Origin: a virus
IMG/VR virus record: IMGVR_UViG_3300047457_000833
Location: 1 to 53,849 of that record
Strand: one strand, 5' to 3'
Length of the DNA: 53,849 nt
This document shows, piece after piece, positions 16,758-24,373 of this stretch. The position numbers and the translations under genes are program-made. The notes below the pieces were generated by a model. The model did no database searches. It worked only from the letters and a program-made list of their open reading frames with translations, and had not been told where the DNA came from. The first letter of the stretch is position 1. Every line of letters starts with the position of its first letter.

Positions 16758-17014
16758 TGACGAAGGCTAAAGAGATCGCGCAGAGATTGGCGTCTCTGTT
16801 CTTGATGAATGCTTTGGGTATCATCACGGGATCGGCGATCATCGCGCCTGAACTCGAAGTTTGGAAGTCGGCTGCCCTCGCTGGATGTGTGGCCTGTTTT
16901 AAGGTGGCAGAAGCCCTCGCTCGAGCGTCTGTTGATGGGTCGCTCACGAAGGATGAAATTGACGCCGCGTTCGGTGGCAATCCGTCCGCGAAGTCAAAGC
17001 CTCGTCGCAAGTAG
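16757..17014 (+). CDS. Small membrane protein, holin candidate
   Basis: An 85-residue protein from ATG 16757. Residues 8-50 are hydrophobic, with breaks suggesting one or two membrane passes (LASLFLMNALGIITGSAIIA and SAALAGCVACFKVAEAL). A charged end follows (DGSLTKDEIDAAF, then SKPRRK). The size, charge layout and place upstream of the endolysin at 17027 fit a holin. Confidence 0.55.
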   Translation: MTKAKEIAQRLASLFLMNALGIITGSAIIAPELEVWKSAALAGCVACFKVAEALARASVDGSLTKDEIDAAFGGNPSAKSKPRRK

Positions 17015-17026
17015 GGCTGCTGAAAC

Positions 17027-17617
17027 ATGGCCAAGAAGGGGCAAAACCTGCTTCCCATTGCGAAGGTGCGGCTTCCAGCCGATCTCAAGGGTGTGGAGAA
17101 CGGCAAACTACCCAAAGAACTGCTACGGCCTATCAAGCCGTCTGGTCGAATGCATCATCGCGCCGCGCTCGGGTGGCAGGCTTTGCAGATTCTTGCGGCT
17201 CGAGAAGGCTTGACGCTGGTTCATGTTGGCGATTACAGGCCGTATGAGCAGCAGTTGAGCCTGTTTATGTCCCGAATGAAGGACTATCCCGACGCCAAGA
17301 AGGCCGAACAGACGACACGCAAGTTTGATGGCAAGGTCTGGTATTTGCATCAGGGTGCGCCAGTCGCCACGCCTGCTACATCGAATCACGGGTGGGGACT
17401 GGCCATTGACGCCGCCCTGAAGGACGCTAAGGGCCAGATCGTCACGATCACAGCCAAACCGAAGGGTGCGAAACGCTCTGGTCTTGACTTCCTCCTTGAG
17501 TTTGCTGAACCTTGCGGCTTTTCGTGGGAACTTCAGAGCGAGGCATGGCACGTGAGGTGGGTGGTAGGCGACCAAGTGCCTGCCCTCGTCCTCGACACGA
17601 TTGCACAGGGCGCGTAA
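17027..17617 (+). CDS. Endolysin, M15 D-Ala-D-Ala peptidase type
   Basis: A 196-residue protein starting at ATG 17027. The M15/VanY metal-site pattern is complete: SNHGWGLAID gives His121 and Asp128, and SEAWHVRW gives Glu172 and His175. A DYRPYEQQ segment (about residue 69) is the usual substrate-side strand. It has no signal peptide, so release needs the holin candidates next to it. It should cut the peptide stem of the host peptidoglycan. It is short and has no separate wall-binding domain. Confidence 0.85.
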   Translation: MAKKGQNLLPIAKVRLPADLKGVENGKLPKELLRPIKPSGRMHHRAALGWQALQILAAREGLTLVHVGDYRPYEQQLSLFMSRMKDYPDAKKAEQTTRKFDGKVWYLHQGAPVATPATSNHGWGLAIDAALKDAKGQIVTITAKPKGAKRSGLDFLLEFAEPCGFSWELQSEAWHVRWVVGDQVPALVLDTIAQGA

Positions 17618-17620
17618 TCA

Positions 17621-17872
17621 ATGGATATGGGCCTGTCTGGCGTGTTGGCGGCCCTCATTTCGGCGGTCGGATTGGTGCTGGCGACCCTCGTGCAAAAGGT
17701 GCGCAGAGAGAACAGAAATGATCACGCGGTGGTGATCGAGGAACTAAGATGGTTGCGACGCCTAGTAGAGAAGGTAGACGCAAAACATGACGCACACATC
17801 CAAGCCTTCCACGACAGTGAGGCAAAGCCTTCGAGCCGAAGTCGAGCGCGAACGAACAAGACAGGGCTGTAG
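17621..17872 (+). CDS. Single-pass membrane protein with coiled coil
   Basis: An 83-residue protein from ATG 17621, three bases after the endolysin stop. Residues 3-24 form a membrane segment (LSGVLAALISAVGLVLATLV), followed by a charged helix (VVIEELRWLRRLVEKVDAKH) and a basic tail. This resembles small phage lysis accessory or spanin-like membrane proteins. Its 3' end overlaps the next gene, in another frame, by 86 bases. Confidence 0.5.
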   Translation: MDMGLSGVLAALISAVGLVLATLVQKVRRENRNDHAVVIEELRWLRRLVEKVDAKHDAHIQAFHDSEAKPSSRSRARTNKTGL

Positions 17873-18050
17873 AGACCTAGAGGATTTTCTGGCCTCGGCG
17901 GATGAGGCGGATCGGGCCGAGTGGCTCGAGGTGCTCGCTGACACGCAGATTCAAACGGCTCAAATTCATCGGGTGCTGAAAAAGCGCGGAATCATCGTCT
18001 CGTACTCGACTGTCGCGCGCTACCGAGATCGCTTAAGGCAGGACGCATGA
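17787..18050 (+). CDS. Small HTH protein before the phosphoesterase
   Basis: An 87-residue protein starting at ATG 17787. The second half (IHRVLKKRGIIVSYSTVARY, then RDRLRQ) reads as a helix-turn-helix, like small phage DNA-binding proteins paired with a calcineurin-like phosphoesterase. The stop shares ATGA with the phosphoesterase start at 18047, so the two are translated together and may form one functional unit. Confidence 0.6.
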   Translation: MTHTSKPSTTVRQSLRAEVERERTRQGCRDLEDFLASADEADRAEWLEVLADTQIQTAQIHRVLKKRGIIVSYSTVARYRDRLRQDA

Positions 18051-19102
18051 ACTTGCGGAACGAAATCAACGCCGATAACGAGGACACTTCAGAACTCTCA
18101 AAGGTGCGGCGTCAGCGCGACTCCGCTAAACACGAACTTGATCGAGTCCGCGAGGAACTTGATTCTTTGAGGCGATCTTTAGAAGTCGTGTCTCAAGTTG
18201 AGCGCACTAACATCAAGCCACCTAAATGGCTTGCGCCGACAGCGACAAAGAAAACCTCTGCGACCCTTGTGGTGATGCTGTCCGACCTTCATCTTGACGA
18301 GGTTGTTAATCCAGACGAAGTGGACGGACTTAACGCCTACAACCGCGAGATAGCACGGCTACGGCTTCGCAAGTGGGCCAACAACGTCATCAAAATGGCT
18401 CGCGACCATTTTAACGGTGTCTCCTACGACGGAGTGGTGATCTTGCTTGGCGGCGACATCTTCTCGGGAGACATCCACGAAGAACTCAAGGAAACGAACT
18501 CCGACACGCTGCTCGGCTCGATGTTGTTCTGGTCAGAAGAATTGGCCGCTGCGATAGACATGCTGCTCACGGAATTCAAACAAGGACAGGTTGTGTCGGT
18601 GGTCGGGAATCATGGGCGGACGACCCGTAAACCTCGAGCCAAACTTCGCGCACGCACCAACTTTGACTGGTTGCTCGCCAAAATGCTCGAACGCCACTTC
18701 ACGAAAGACAAACGCGTCAACTTCATTATCCCTGAGGGAGCAGACGCTTACTTTGAGATCTACGGGCAGGGCCATCTCCTGACGCATGGTGATCAGACCA
18801 ACGGCGGCGGCGGTATCGGCGGAATTTGGCCTCCCGTAATGCGGTTGCGCGCTCGTAAAGCCGAACGGTATCTCGCTGTCGGTGGGCAGTTCCTCACTCT
18901 CTGGATGGGCCACTGGCATCAATACATCTCAACCCCGAGCCTCGTGGTGAACGGCAGCCTTAAAGGGGTCGACGAGTACGCCTTTTTGCAGAACTTCCGC
19001 TACGAACTGCCACAACAGGCTTTGGCTATTGTGGCTCCGAATCACAACATCACGGTGCACGCGCCTGTGTTCTGCGTCGACCGCAAGGCCGAGGGCTGGT
19101 AG
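18047..19102 (+). CDS. Calcineurin-like metallophosphoesterase
   Basis: A 351-residue protein. Residues about 15-55 are a coiled coil. The catalytic domain shows the family motifs in order: LSDLHLDE (D-x-H, about residue 80), LLGGDIF (GGD), VVGNHGRT (GNH), LLTHGDQ and MGHWHQY (GHxH). It should bind two metal ions and act on phosphodiester bonds, probably DNA. The HTH partner upstream could bring it to DNA. Homologues are common in actinophages next to the lysis or early region; their substrate is not known. Confidence 0.85.
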   Translation: MNLRNEINADNEDTSELSKVRRQRDSAKHELDRVREELDSLRRSLEVVSQVERTNIKPPKWLAPTATKKTSATLVVMLSDLHLDEVVNPDEVDGLNAYNREIARLRLRKWANNVIKMARDHFNGVSYDGVVILLGGDIFSGDIHEELKETNSDTLLGSMLFWSEELAAAIDMLLTEFKQGQVVSVVGNHGRTTRKPRAKLRARTNFDWLLAKMLERHFTKDKRVNFIIPEGADAYFEIYGQGHLLTHGDQTNGGGGIGGIWPPVMRLRARKAERYLAVGGQFLTLWMGHWHQYISTPSLVVNGSLKGVDEYAFLQNFRYELPQQALAIVAPNHNITVHAPVFCVDRKAEGW

Positions 19103-19127
19103 CCGCCTAAAAGGACATTCGTCCTAC

Positions 19128-19156
19128 TTGACCCTGCTACACCCTGCCTGTACCGT
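19128..19156 (+). promoter_or_regulatory. Sigma70-type promoter
   Basis: TTGACC, a 17-base spacer and TACCGT lie in the gap between the phosphoesterase and the early-type gene set starting at 19175. This probably drives the zinc-protein, XRE, Gam-like and Sak4-like operon, whose genes all overlap end to start. Confidence 0.6.
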
Positions 19157-19174
19157 CTCTGCCGAGGTACAGAA

Positions 19175-19378
19175 ATGGGCTGTGAAATGTGCGACGACAA
19201 CAAGGTGGTGATCCTGCCGACAGGCGACGATGTCGACCTGTTCCCGTGCCCATGCTGCCAAGCATGGCCACAGGGATTTGGCGGACTCAAAATCAAGGTG
19301 CGCGGTCGCATCCACTGGCTGATTCTGCCCTCCGCACCGAACGAGTGCGCCATCTACCAACCGAGGAGAATCAAATGA
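19175..19378 (+). CDS. Small zinc-ribbon-like protein
   Basis: A 67-residue protein from ATG 19175. It contains MGCEMCDD and FPCPCCQAW, two Cys pairs about 20 residues apart, suggesting one zinc site. It is the first gene after the promoter at 19128. Its TGA overlaps the start of the XRE gene. Function unknown. Confidence 0.55.
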   Translation: MGCEMCDDNKVVILPTGDDVDLFPCPCCQAWPQGFGGLKIKVRGRIHWLILPSAPNECAIYQPRRIK

Positions 19379-19626
19379 AAGCCAAGAGAGTCAAGGTTCC
19401 AACGCTGTTAAAGCAGCGCAAGTTCGTTGGAGCGAACCTGCGCGAGATGCGAGTCAAGTCGAATCTCACCCAGACCGCGCTCGCACAAATGTGCGACATT
19501 GACCGCAAAACGATCAACCGCATCGAGAACGGCCACTTCTCGCCATCAGTCGACACACTGGTGCGAATCGCCAAAGCCTGCGCAACCACGCCAGCGACCG
19601 TGCTGAAAGGAATCGATCAACTGTGA
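19375..19626 (+). CDS. XRE-family HTH regulator
   Basis: An 83-residue protein. Residues 20-75 form the classical Cro/C1 domain: LREMRVKSNLTQTALAQMCD, then IDRKTINRIENG and a HFSPSVDTLVRIAKAC turn. It starts at ATG 19375, overlapping the previous stop. The next gene starts at GTG 19623 inside its end. It could repress the promoter at 19128; no clear operator was found there by eye. Confidence 0.85.
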   Translation: MKAKRVKVPTLLKQRKFVGANLREMRVKSNLTQTALAQMCDIDRKTINRIENGHFSPSVDTLVRIAKACATTPATVLKGIDQL

Positions 19627-20171
19627 GCATCATCCCACACGAACTCGACGAGGTCACGGAGAGTCCCGAGCGTGAACACTTCCGCGTCAACGACGACGGA
19701 GCAGCCGCTTGGGCCATTGAACGGCTCGCCGAGGTGAAAGCCGAGATGGCCAAGCATCAAGCCCTCCGCGACAAAGGAGTGCAGCGTCTGGACGACTGGC
19801 TCGAGCACGTGCAGAAGCCTCTGGTGGCGAACGCATCGTTCTTTGAGCATCTGCTCGCCGACTACGCTCGTCGTCAACGGCTCGAGAGCGACCGCAAAAC
19901 CATCGCGCTGCCACACGGCAAAGTGTCAACCCGAGTGACGAAGCCAAAGTTGCTGATCGATCCTGAGAGGTTCCTCGAGTGGGCGCGCGCCAACCGACCA
20001 GCGTTCATCCGCATCAAAGAGGAAGCCAACATCACGGAGATGAACGCGTCGGTGGTGATCCAAGACGCCAAAGTGATCGATCCTGACACGGGTCAAATCA
20101 TCGACGGCGTGTCGGCCACTAGCGAAGAGTTGTCAATCAAAATAACGGTCAACGAGGAGGAAAATCAATGA
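19623..20171 (+). CDS. Gam-like DNA-end-binding protein
   Basis: A 182-residue protein from GTG 19623. The pattern is a long helix (AAAWAIERLAEVKAEMAKHQALRDKG in overlapping pieces), a W-containing helix, FFEHLLADYARRQRLES, then RKTIALPHGKVSTRVTKPK. This is the layout of the Mu Gam/Ku-like family, which coats double-strand ends and blocks exonucleases such as RecBCD. It is translationally coupled to the Sak4-like ATPase, so the two form a recombination pair. Confidence 0.75.
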   Translation: MSIIPHELDEVTESPEREHFRVNDDGAAAWAIERLAEVKAEMAKHQALRDKGVQRLDDWLEHVQKPLVANASFFEHLLADYARRQRLESDRKTIALPHGKVSTRVTKPKLLIDPERFLEWARANRPAFIRIKEEANITEMNASVVIQDAKVIDPDTGQIIDGVSATSEELSIKITVNEEENQ

Positions 20172-21115
20172 CCATGTTCCAGCCAGCAACAAAGAAACAG
20201 GCACGCGCCCGTGTCGCCATGTCTGGGCCATCAGGCTCAGGCAAAACGATGTGGGCGTTGATCTGGGCCACGACGCTCGCCAACGGCGGCAAGGTGGCAT
20301 TCATCGACACCGAACGAGGATCGGCATCCCTGTACGCCGACCGCTTCCAGTTCGATGTGCTTCAGATGGCTCCACCGTTCCACCCAGATCGACTCATCCA
20401 AGCCCTCAACGACGCCCAGAAAGCAGGATACGACGCGGTGATCGTTGATTCGCTCACACACTTCTGGAGTGGAGCAGGTGGCGTGCTCGAGATCGTCGAC
20501 GAGGCTTCGGCACGCTTCAAAGGCAACAGCCACGCTGCATGGCAGGTTGGCACACCGATCCAGCAAAAGATGGTGGACGCGCTGCTCGCCTTTGACGGGC
20601 ATCTCATCGCCACGATGCGAGCCAAAACCGAATGGGTGATGGAACAAGGCCAAAACGGCAAGATGACGCCACGCAAGGTTGGTCTCGCACCGCAGCAACG
20701 CTCAGACATCGAGTTTGAGTTCACGCTGTTCTTGGACATCGATCACGAGCACCGCGCAACGGTCGGCAAGACACGATACGCCAAGTTTCAGAACCGTGTG
20801 ATCGGGCCTGACGACGCAGTCGGTGCTGCTAAAGACTTCGCCGAATGGTTGATGTCTGGTGAAACCGCCACGCCAGCCGTCAAAACGGTGACGCCGAGCG
20901 AGCCTGTCGGCGACCGTGCACCAATCGCAGCCATCGCCGAGATTCGTGCGCGCGTCAATGCGCTACCTGCTGAAGCCAAAACGAAACTGCGTGATACATG
21001 GAATCAGATTCTGCTTCCAAAGATTGATCTGCTCACCGCCGATCAGGTCACGCTCGCGCACGCAGCCATCGACGCCGTCACAGAGTTTGACGACGGCGAA
21101 CTTCTCGACGCATAA
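20168..21115 (+). CDS. Sak4-like recombination ATPase
   Basis: A 315-residue protein starting at the ATGA overlap with the Gam-like gene. Walker A is GPSGSGKT (residues 20-27); a Walker B-like YDAVIVDSL follows (about residue 92-100). A later FIDTER strand and the basic TPRKVGLAPQQRSDIEFEF segment are typical of the phage Sak4/AAA_24 single-strand annealing ATPases of the RecA superfamily. The C-terminal 80 residues are a separate acidic helical region. It probably promotes annealing or strand exchange during phage replication. Confidence 0.8.
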   Translation: MTMFQPATKKQARARVAMSGPSGSGKTMWALIWATTLANGGKVAFIDTERGSASLYADRFQFDVLQMAPPFHPDRLIQALNDAQKAGYDAVIVDSLTHFWSGAGGVLEIVDEASARFKGNSHAAWQVGTPIQQKMVDALLAFDGHLIATMRAKTEWVMEQGQNGKMTPRKVGLAPQQRSDIEFEFTLFLDIDHEHRATVGKTRYAKFQNRVIGPDDAVGAAKDFAEWLMSGETATPAVKTVTPSEPVGDRAPIAAIAEIRARVNALPAEAKTKLRDTWNQILLPKIDLLTADQVTLAHAAIDAVTEFDDGELLDA

Positions 21116-21148
21116 ACCTCGTTCCCCACAAGGTGCGTCGAGTCGCTA

Positions 21149-21190
21149 CCTGCCGCAGGGTCATGGTCAACCCTGCGGCAGGAGCATTTT
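21149..21190 (+). terminator. Rho-independent terminator
   Basis: A perfect 12-bp GC-rich stem (CCTGCCGCAGGG at 21149-21160 and its complement at 21171-21182) with a 10-base loop is followed by AGCA and TTTT. It ends the Gam/Sak4 operon. The TGCTGA-type polar word is not part of it. Confidence 0.8.
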
Positions 21191-21287
21191 GGGCGTGACG
21201 ACGCGCACCCGAGGAGAAGGACAGTGCGCGCCGACCAGCACTGAGACTGGCTAAATGAATCTATCCGACAAAGGACGGTAACCATAG

Positions 21288-21316
21288 TTGCGTTGCATCT
21301 CTGTTGATGGCATAGT
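21288..21316 (+). promoter_or_regulatory. Sigma70-type promoter for the replication genes
   Basis: TTGCGT, a 17-base spacer and CATAGT lie between the terminator and ATG 21335, which has its own GAGGAGG site. The terminator and promoter pair separates the recombination operon from the replication operon. Apart from these two elements I see nothing else in the gap 21116-21334. Confidence 0.5.
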
Positions 21317-21334
21317 GGCGCGCGAGGAGGCCGC

Positions 21335-22072
21335 ATGAGCGGATTATTGCTAGACGAACAGTTCGTGGCCGTGTTCCCAAGCCTTGTGAAACGGTTGGGT
21401 GGAATGAACGAGGCAGCGGTGCTCCAGACCGTGCACTTCGCCAGCCGACTGAGTGAGGTGCATCACGAAAACTTTGTGTGGGTCGAATTAACTTCAACGG
21501 CGATTAGCCGTCAAACAGGGCTGTCGAGCGACCAAGTGTTTCGCGCTCTGTCAACGCTTCGGGAGCAGGGCGTGCTGATCGCCAAGACAAGCCCGAAGGG
21601 TGGCCGCAAATTGATCTGGCGAATCGACATGGACATCCTCGAGGGGATACCGCGAAATCGCGGAATCGATACCGCGAAATCGCGTAATGCATTCCGCGAA
21701 TCCGCAACATCCACTACATATAAAGAAGATAAAGAAGAATCTAAGAACAACACTCTTTTCCCTGAAGCGAAAATCCTTCCGATCCGACCTTCTGAGCCAC
21801 CGAGCGGAAGCACGGTGGTGATCGCCTTCGTTGAGGAGTTCAAAGCCGCCCACTCCCGTGAGCCTGATTCGGGGTCTGTGGGCAGAATCGGGCAGACCGC
21901 TAAACGGCTGCTGAAAACAGGCTCAACCGTTGACGATCTGGTTGAGGCGGCGAAACTGTGCGCTCGAGCAGGCCACGCCAATCTGTCGGCCAGCCTGCTG
22001 AAACACATCGCCAAACCCACAGAGCCGAAGGGCTTCAAAGGAATCAGGGAGTTCCTTGATGACGAAGAATGA
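21335..22072 (+). CDS. Replication initiation protein (winged helix, O-like)
   Basis: A 245-residue protein. Residues 1-105 form a winged-helix domain: AVLQTVHFASRL, FVWVELTSTAISRQTGLSSD, QVFRALSTLREQGVL and a wing strand. A low-complexity linker (residues 105-145) is encoded by the iteron-like repeats and the A-rich stretch. The last 90 residues are a helical domain. This is the arrangement of lambda O: an origin-binding domain, the origin inside the gene, then a loader-binding domain. The next gene is a helicase-loader candidate. Confidence 0.7.
   Translation: MSGLLLDEQFVAVFPSLVKRLGGMNEAAVLQTVHFASRLSEVHHENFVWVELTSTAISRQTGLSSDQVFRALSTLREQGVLIAKTSPKGGRKLIWRIDMDILEGIPRNRGIDTAKSRNAFRESATSTTYKEDKEESKNNTLFPEAKILPIRPSEPPSGSTVVIAFVEEFKAAHSREPDSGSVGRIGQTAKRLLKTGSTVDDLVEAAKLCARAGHANLSASLLKHIAKPTEPKGFKGIREFLDDEE
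21646..21708 (+). repeat. Iteron-like repeats inside the initiator gene, probable origin
   Basis: Two adjacent 22-bp units (21646-21667 and 21668-21689) share GATACCGCGAAATCGCG and differ only near their ends. A third, degenerate copy (21690-21708) follows. An A-rich stretch without G-C clusters (about 21719-21752) comes directly after, as the unwinding region does in lambda ori. The 22-bp period is not a multiple of three, so the repeats are not peptide repeats. Confidence 0.6.
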
Positions 22073-22526
22073 GGTCGCCAAACTGCTCGCCATCTGTAGC
22101 GCAGCATTTCCCCATGTCACCGTGTCAAAAGAAACCGCGTCCGTGTACGCCGAAATGCTCGGCGATCTCGACTTTGAGCAGGCTTTGCGAGGCCTTCGTC
22201 GAGTGCTTGCAACCAGCCACTTCTTCCCATCAATCGCGGCGATACGAGACGCCTACGTCGCAGTAAGTGGGCATCGCCCACCATCAATCGAGGAAGCGTG
22301 GGGTGAGGTGATCCATGCCGCCAAAACAGTCGGCGCGTCAACGCTGCCAACATGGAGTCATGAAGCAGTCGCTAGTGCAGTCTCGGCTCTAGGATGGAGA
22401 GAAATCTGCATGGCCGATAACGCGAGCGTCCTGCGCGCCCACTTCTTCAAAGTGTACGAAGGCGCGGTCAAAACGGTGCTCGAGCGCGCACTCCCATCAA
22501 ACGCCAGACCAGCGTTGAATTCGTGA
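22059..22526 (+). CDS. Helicase loader candidate (G39P/DnaC-like position)
   Basis: A 155-residue protein starting at ATG 22059 inside the end of the initiator gene. The N-terminal 75 residues are helical, with AKLLAICSAAFPHVTVSKET, FEQALRGLRRVL and FFPSIAAIRDAY. This is the pattern of the loader and inhibitor proteins (G39P-type) that bind replicative helicase in Gram-positive phages. No helicase gene is visible, so it would capture the host DnaB. Confidence 0.6.
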   Translation: MTKNEVAKLLAICSAAFPHVTVSKETASVYAEMLGDLDFEQALRGLRRVLATSHFFPSIAAIRDAYVAVSGHRPPSIEEAWGEVIHAAKTVGASTLPTWSHEAVASAVSALGWREICMADNASVLRAHFFKVYEGAVKTVLERALPSNARPALNS

Positions 22527-22855
22527 AGCGTTCCAAGCCGATCCGTCGCACGCCACTCAAGCGTGGCCAGCCACCGAAAAGGAAAACCATGCTCAAAAAC
22601 AAGCGCGGAGACAGTGCCAAACTCCGCAAAGCCCGAAACCTCTCCTTCGAGCGCGCAGAAGGCCTCTGTGAGGCCTTCTGGGAGGGCTGTACGCGCAGAG
22701 GCGAGGCAGCCCACCATGTGCGCCGCAGATCGCAAGGAGGAGCCGACACACCCGAGAATCTGCTGATCGTCTGCACCCACTGTCACACACAAATCCACGC
22801 GAACCCCGAAATAGCGCACCATAAAGGACATCTGAAGTTCGGCGAAGATGCTTGA
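22523..22855 (+). CDS. HNH endonuclease
   Basis: A 110-residue protein from GTG 22523. It begins with a basic stretch (KRSKPIRRTPLKRGQPPKRK) and ends with a small HNH domain: the first Cys pair is replaced by LCEAFWEGC, then AAHHVRRRSQGGAD (first His), ENLLIVCTHCHTQIHANP (Asn and His). It may act in recombination or DNA repair, or as a homing-type nuclease; it lies inside an operon with RusA, so a processing role is favoured. Confidence 0.8.
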   Translation: MKRSKPIRRTPLKRGQPPKRKTMLKNKRGDSAKLRKARNLSFERAEGLCEAFWEGCTRRGEAAHHVRRRSQGGADTPENLLIVCTHCHTQIHANPEIAHHKGHLKFGEDA

Positions 22856-23279
22856 CCCAAACCTCGACGACCTTTACCGTGATCCTGTGGCCTACGTGAC
22901 GAGCGTCCTGCACTACGGCAAACGGCCCGTCACCCTGAACGCCGAACGTCGAATGCATCACTTCGAGCGCGCCAAAATTGTTAAAGAGTGGCGCAACGCA
23001 TTTGCGTGGCTCGCCAAACTTAATCATGTGCCACGCCACGACCGAGTGGTGATAATCGCCCAACCCCACCTCAAAGGCGGCAGAATGCAGGACTGCGACG
23101 CCTGCCACCCATCCGTCAAAGCAGCCATCGACGGCTTAGTCGACGCTGGAGTGCTGATCGACGACAGCCCACCGCACGTCCTCGAGATTCGCTACATGGC
23201 CCCTCTCCCGTCAAGCGACGACGGTCTCACGATCACAGTCATCTCCCGAAACACGACCGAAAAGGAGCCAACCACATGA
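22848..23279 (+). CDS. rusA: RusA-like Holliday junction resolvase
   Basis: A 143-residue protein from ATG 22848. The segment DCDACHPSVKAAIDGLVDAG followed by VLIDDSPPHV matches the RusA core (D..N..K..lDglvdaGvl.DD), though the usual D-N is D-A/C-H here. It would resolve four-way junctions before packaging. It overlaps the HNH gene by eight bases and shares ATGA with the next gene. Confidence 0.75.
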   Translation: MLDPNLDDLYRDPVAYVTSVLHYGKRPVTLNAERRMHHFERAKIVKEWRNAFAWLAKLNHVPRHDRVVIIAQPHLKGGRMQDCDACHPSVKAAIDGLVDAGVLIDDSPPHVLEIRYMAPLPSSDDGLTITVISRNTTEKEPTT

Positions 23280-23755
23280 ACGAACCCACCCTGCCGTACA
23301 ACGGCCACTCAGGTGCAGTGACCGCCTCCGACACATCGCTCGAGCGCGCCCTCGCCGAGGACGCGAACGGCACGACCGCCGCCCGATGCAACCTGATCCT
23401 CGAGCACCTCAAGATGCGCACACACGGCCTCACATGGGCCGAACTCGGTGCGATGCTGAATCTTCATCACGGACAGGTGTCGGGCGCACTATCAATCATG
23501 CACAAAAACGGGCAAATCTTTGCGCTTCGCGCCAAACGAAACCGTTCCCACCCCTACGTCCACGCCTGCTACCGCGACCTTTACGAACCCACCCACCGCT
23601 TCGATGAGCCAGTCAAAACGAAAGCCAGACAGGAACGCGAAGCCCTACAGGAACTACTTGAGGCAGTCGACGCGCTCCTCGATCAAACCACATGGGACAC
23701 GATCCGCAGGCTACGAGTCGCTCGAGCGACCGTGTCCGATATCGACCTCCAGTAG
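23276..23755 (+). CDS. Winged-helix DNA-binding protein
   Basis: A 159-residue protein. Residues 40-95 look like a winged helix: CNLILEHLKMRTHGLTWAEL, AMLNLHHGQVSGALSIM, then a wing with NGQIFALRAKRN. The C-terminal third is a charged coiled-coil helix (ARQEREALQELLEAVDALL). It is the last gene of the replication operon and probably regulates it. No family name can be given with confidence. Confidence 0.6.
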   Translation: MNEPTLPYNGHSGAVTASDTSLERALAEDANGTTAARCNLILEHLKMRTHGLTWAELGAMLNLHHGQVSGALSIMHKNGQIFALRAKRNRSHPYVHACYRDLYEPTHRFDEPVKTKARQEREALQELLEAVDALLDQTTWDTIRRLRVARATVSDIDLQ

Positions 23756-23772
23756 CGTCAGCCACCTCACCC

Positions 23773-23781
23773 TGCTAAAGT
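23773..23781 (+). promoter_or_regulatory. Candidate extended -10 promoter
   Basis: TGCTAAAGT has the TGn extension before a TAAAGT box, 25 bases before the ribosome-site-bearing start at 23806. No -35 match was seen. Confidence 0.4.
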
Positions 23782-23805
23782 AAGCGCGGTAAAGGCAGGA
23801 GACTC

Positions 23806-24036
23806 ATGGCTACCCAAACCCAAGACCCCGAACTCGTCAACGCGCTACTTCAAAAAGCCGCCGAACTAACGGAAATGATGCGTCAACATCAAACCGCCGT
23901 CCAACGCATCGGCGAGCACCGCCGAGTGGTGATCCGATCCTTACGCGAGCACGGCTGCCCCTACCGCCTCATCGCCACCACCTGCGGCGTAACCGACCAA
24001 GCCCTCTACGCAGACCTAAGGAAGCACCCAGAATGA
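23806..24036 (+). CDS. Small HTH protein
   Basis: A 76-residue protein with AGGAG at 23797-23801 and ATG 23806. The C-terminal 40 residues (RVVIRSLREHGCPYRLIATT, then CGVTDQALYADLRKHPE) form a sigma-region-4-like or resolvase-like helix-turn-helix. The N-terminal half is a Glu/Gln-rich helix that may dimerise. Confidence 0.6.
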   Translation: MATQTQDPELVNALLQKAAELTEMMRQHQTAVQRIGEHRRVVIRSLREHGCPYRLIATTCGVTDQALYADLRKHPE

Positions 24037-24266
24037 ACCCCACCTACCGTCTAGTGGTGATCCCCGACGACGAACGCCTCGAGTCCGTCAACGCCTACAT
24101 TTGGGCTGTCACAGCCGACATCGGAGAAGCCAAATGGCTGGTAATCGCCGAGAACGCCGACGACGCCATCCACATCGCTGTCGGTCGAAGCGGCATCGCT
24201 GCGCCAGCCCTCACAGTCAAACGGGCCACGTTCGCCGACCTTGACGCTGTGATCGACGCCGACTAG
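24033..24266 (+). CDS. Small hypothetical protein
   Basis: A 77-residue acidic protein translated from the ATGA overlap with the HTH gene. It alternates strands and helices (YRLVVIPDDERLESVNAY, AKWLVIAENADDAIHIAV). No family is recognised; the coupling suggests that it works with the HTH protein. Confidence 0.5.
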   Translation: MNPTYRLVVIPDDERLESVNAYIWAVTADIGEAKWLVIAENADDAIHIAVGRSGIAAPALTVKRATFADLDAVIDAD

Positions 24267-24312
24267 CCCTAAACGGTGCTGAAACCGCGCAAATGCGCGA
24301 CTGAACAAGTGG

Positions 24313-24342
24313 TTGACTTATCCCTTCAAGCGTCCGTAAATT
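24313..24342 (+). promoter_or_regulatory. Sigma70-type promoter of the cytosine methyltransferase
   Basis: TTGACT, an 18-base spacer and TAAATT, 31 bases before ATG 24374. The same TTGACT box is used at 25396, 49748, 34934 and on the reverse strand at 34616-34621. Confidence 0.7.
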
Positions 24343-24373
24343 CGTCCCGACCTATGGATAACGACAGGCCTTC

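Noticed and set aside
21116-21334. tRNA or other structured RNA gene between the Sak4-like and initiator genes
   Set aside because: The 12-bp stem with a T-run explains the structure as a terminator; no cloverleaf or anticodon arm could be drawn.
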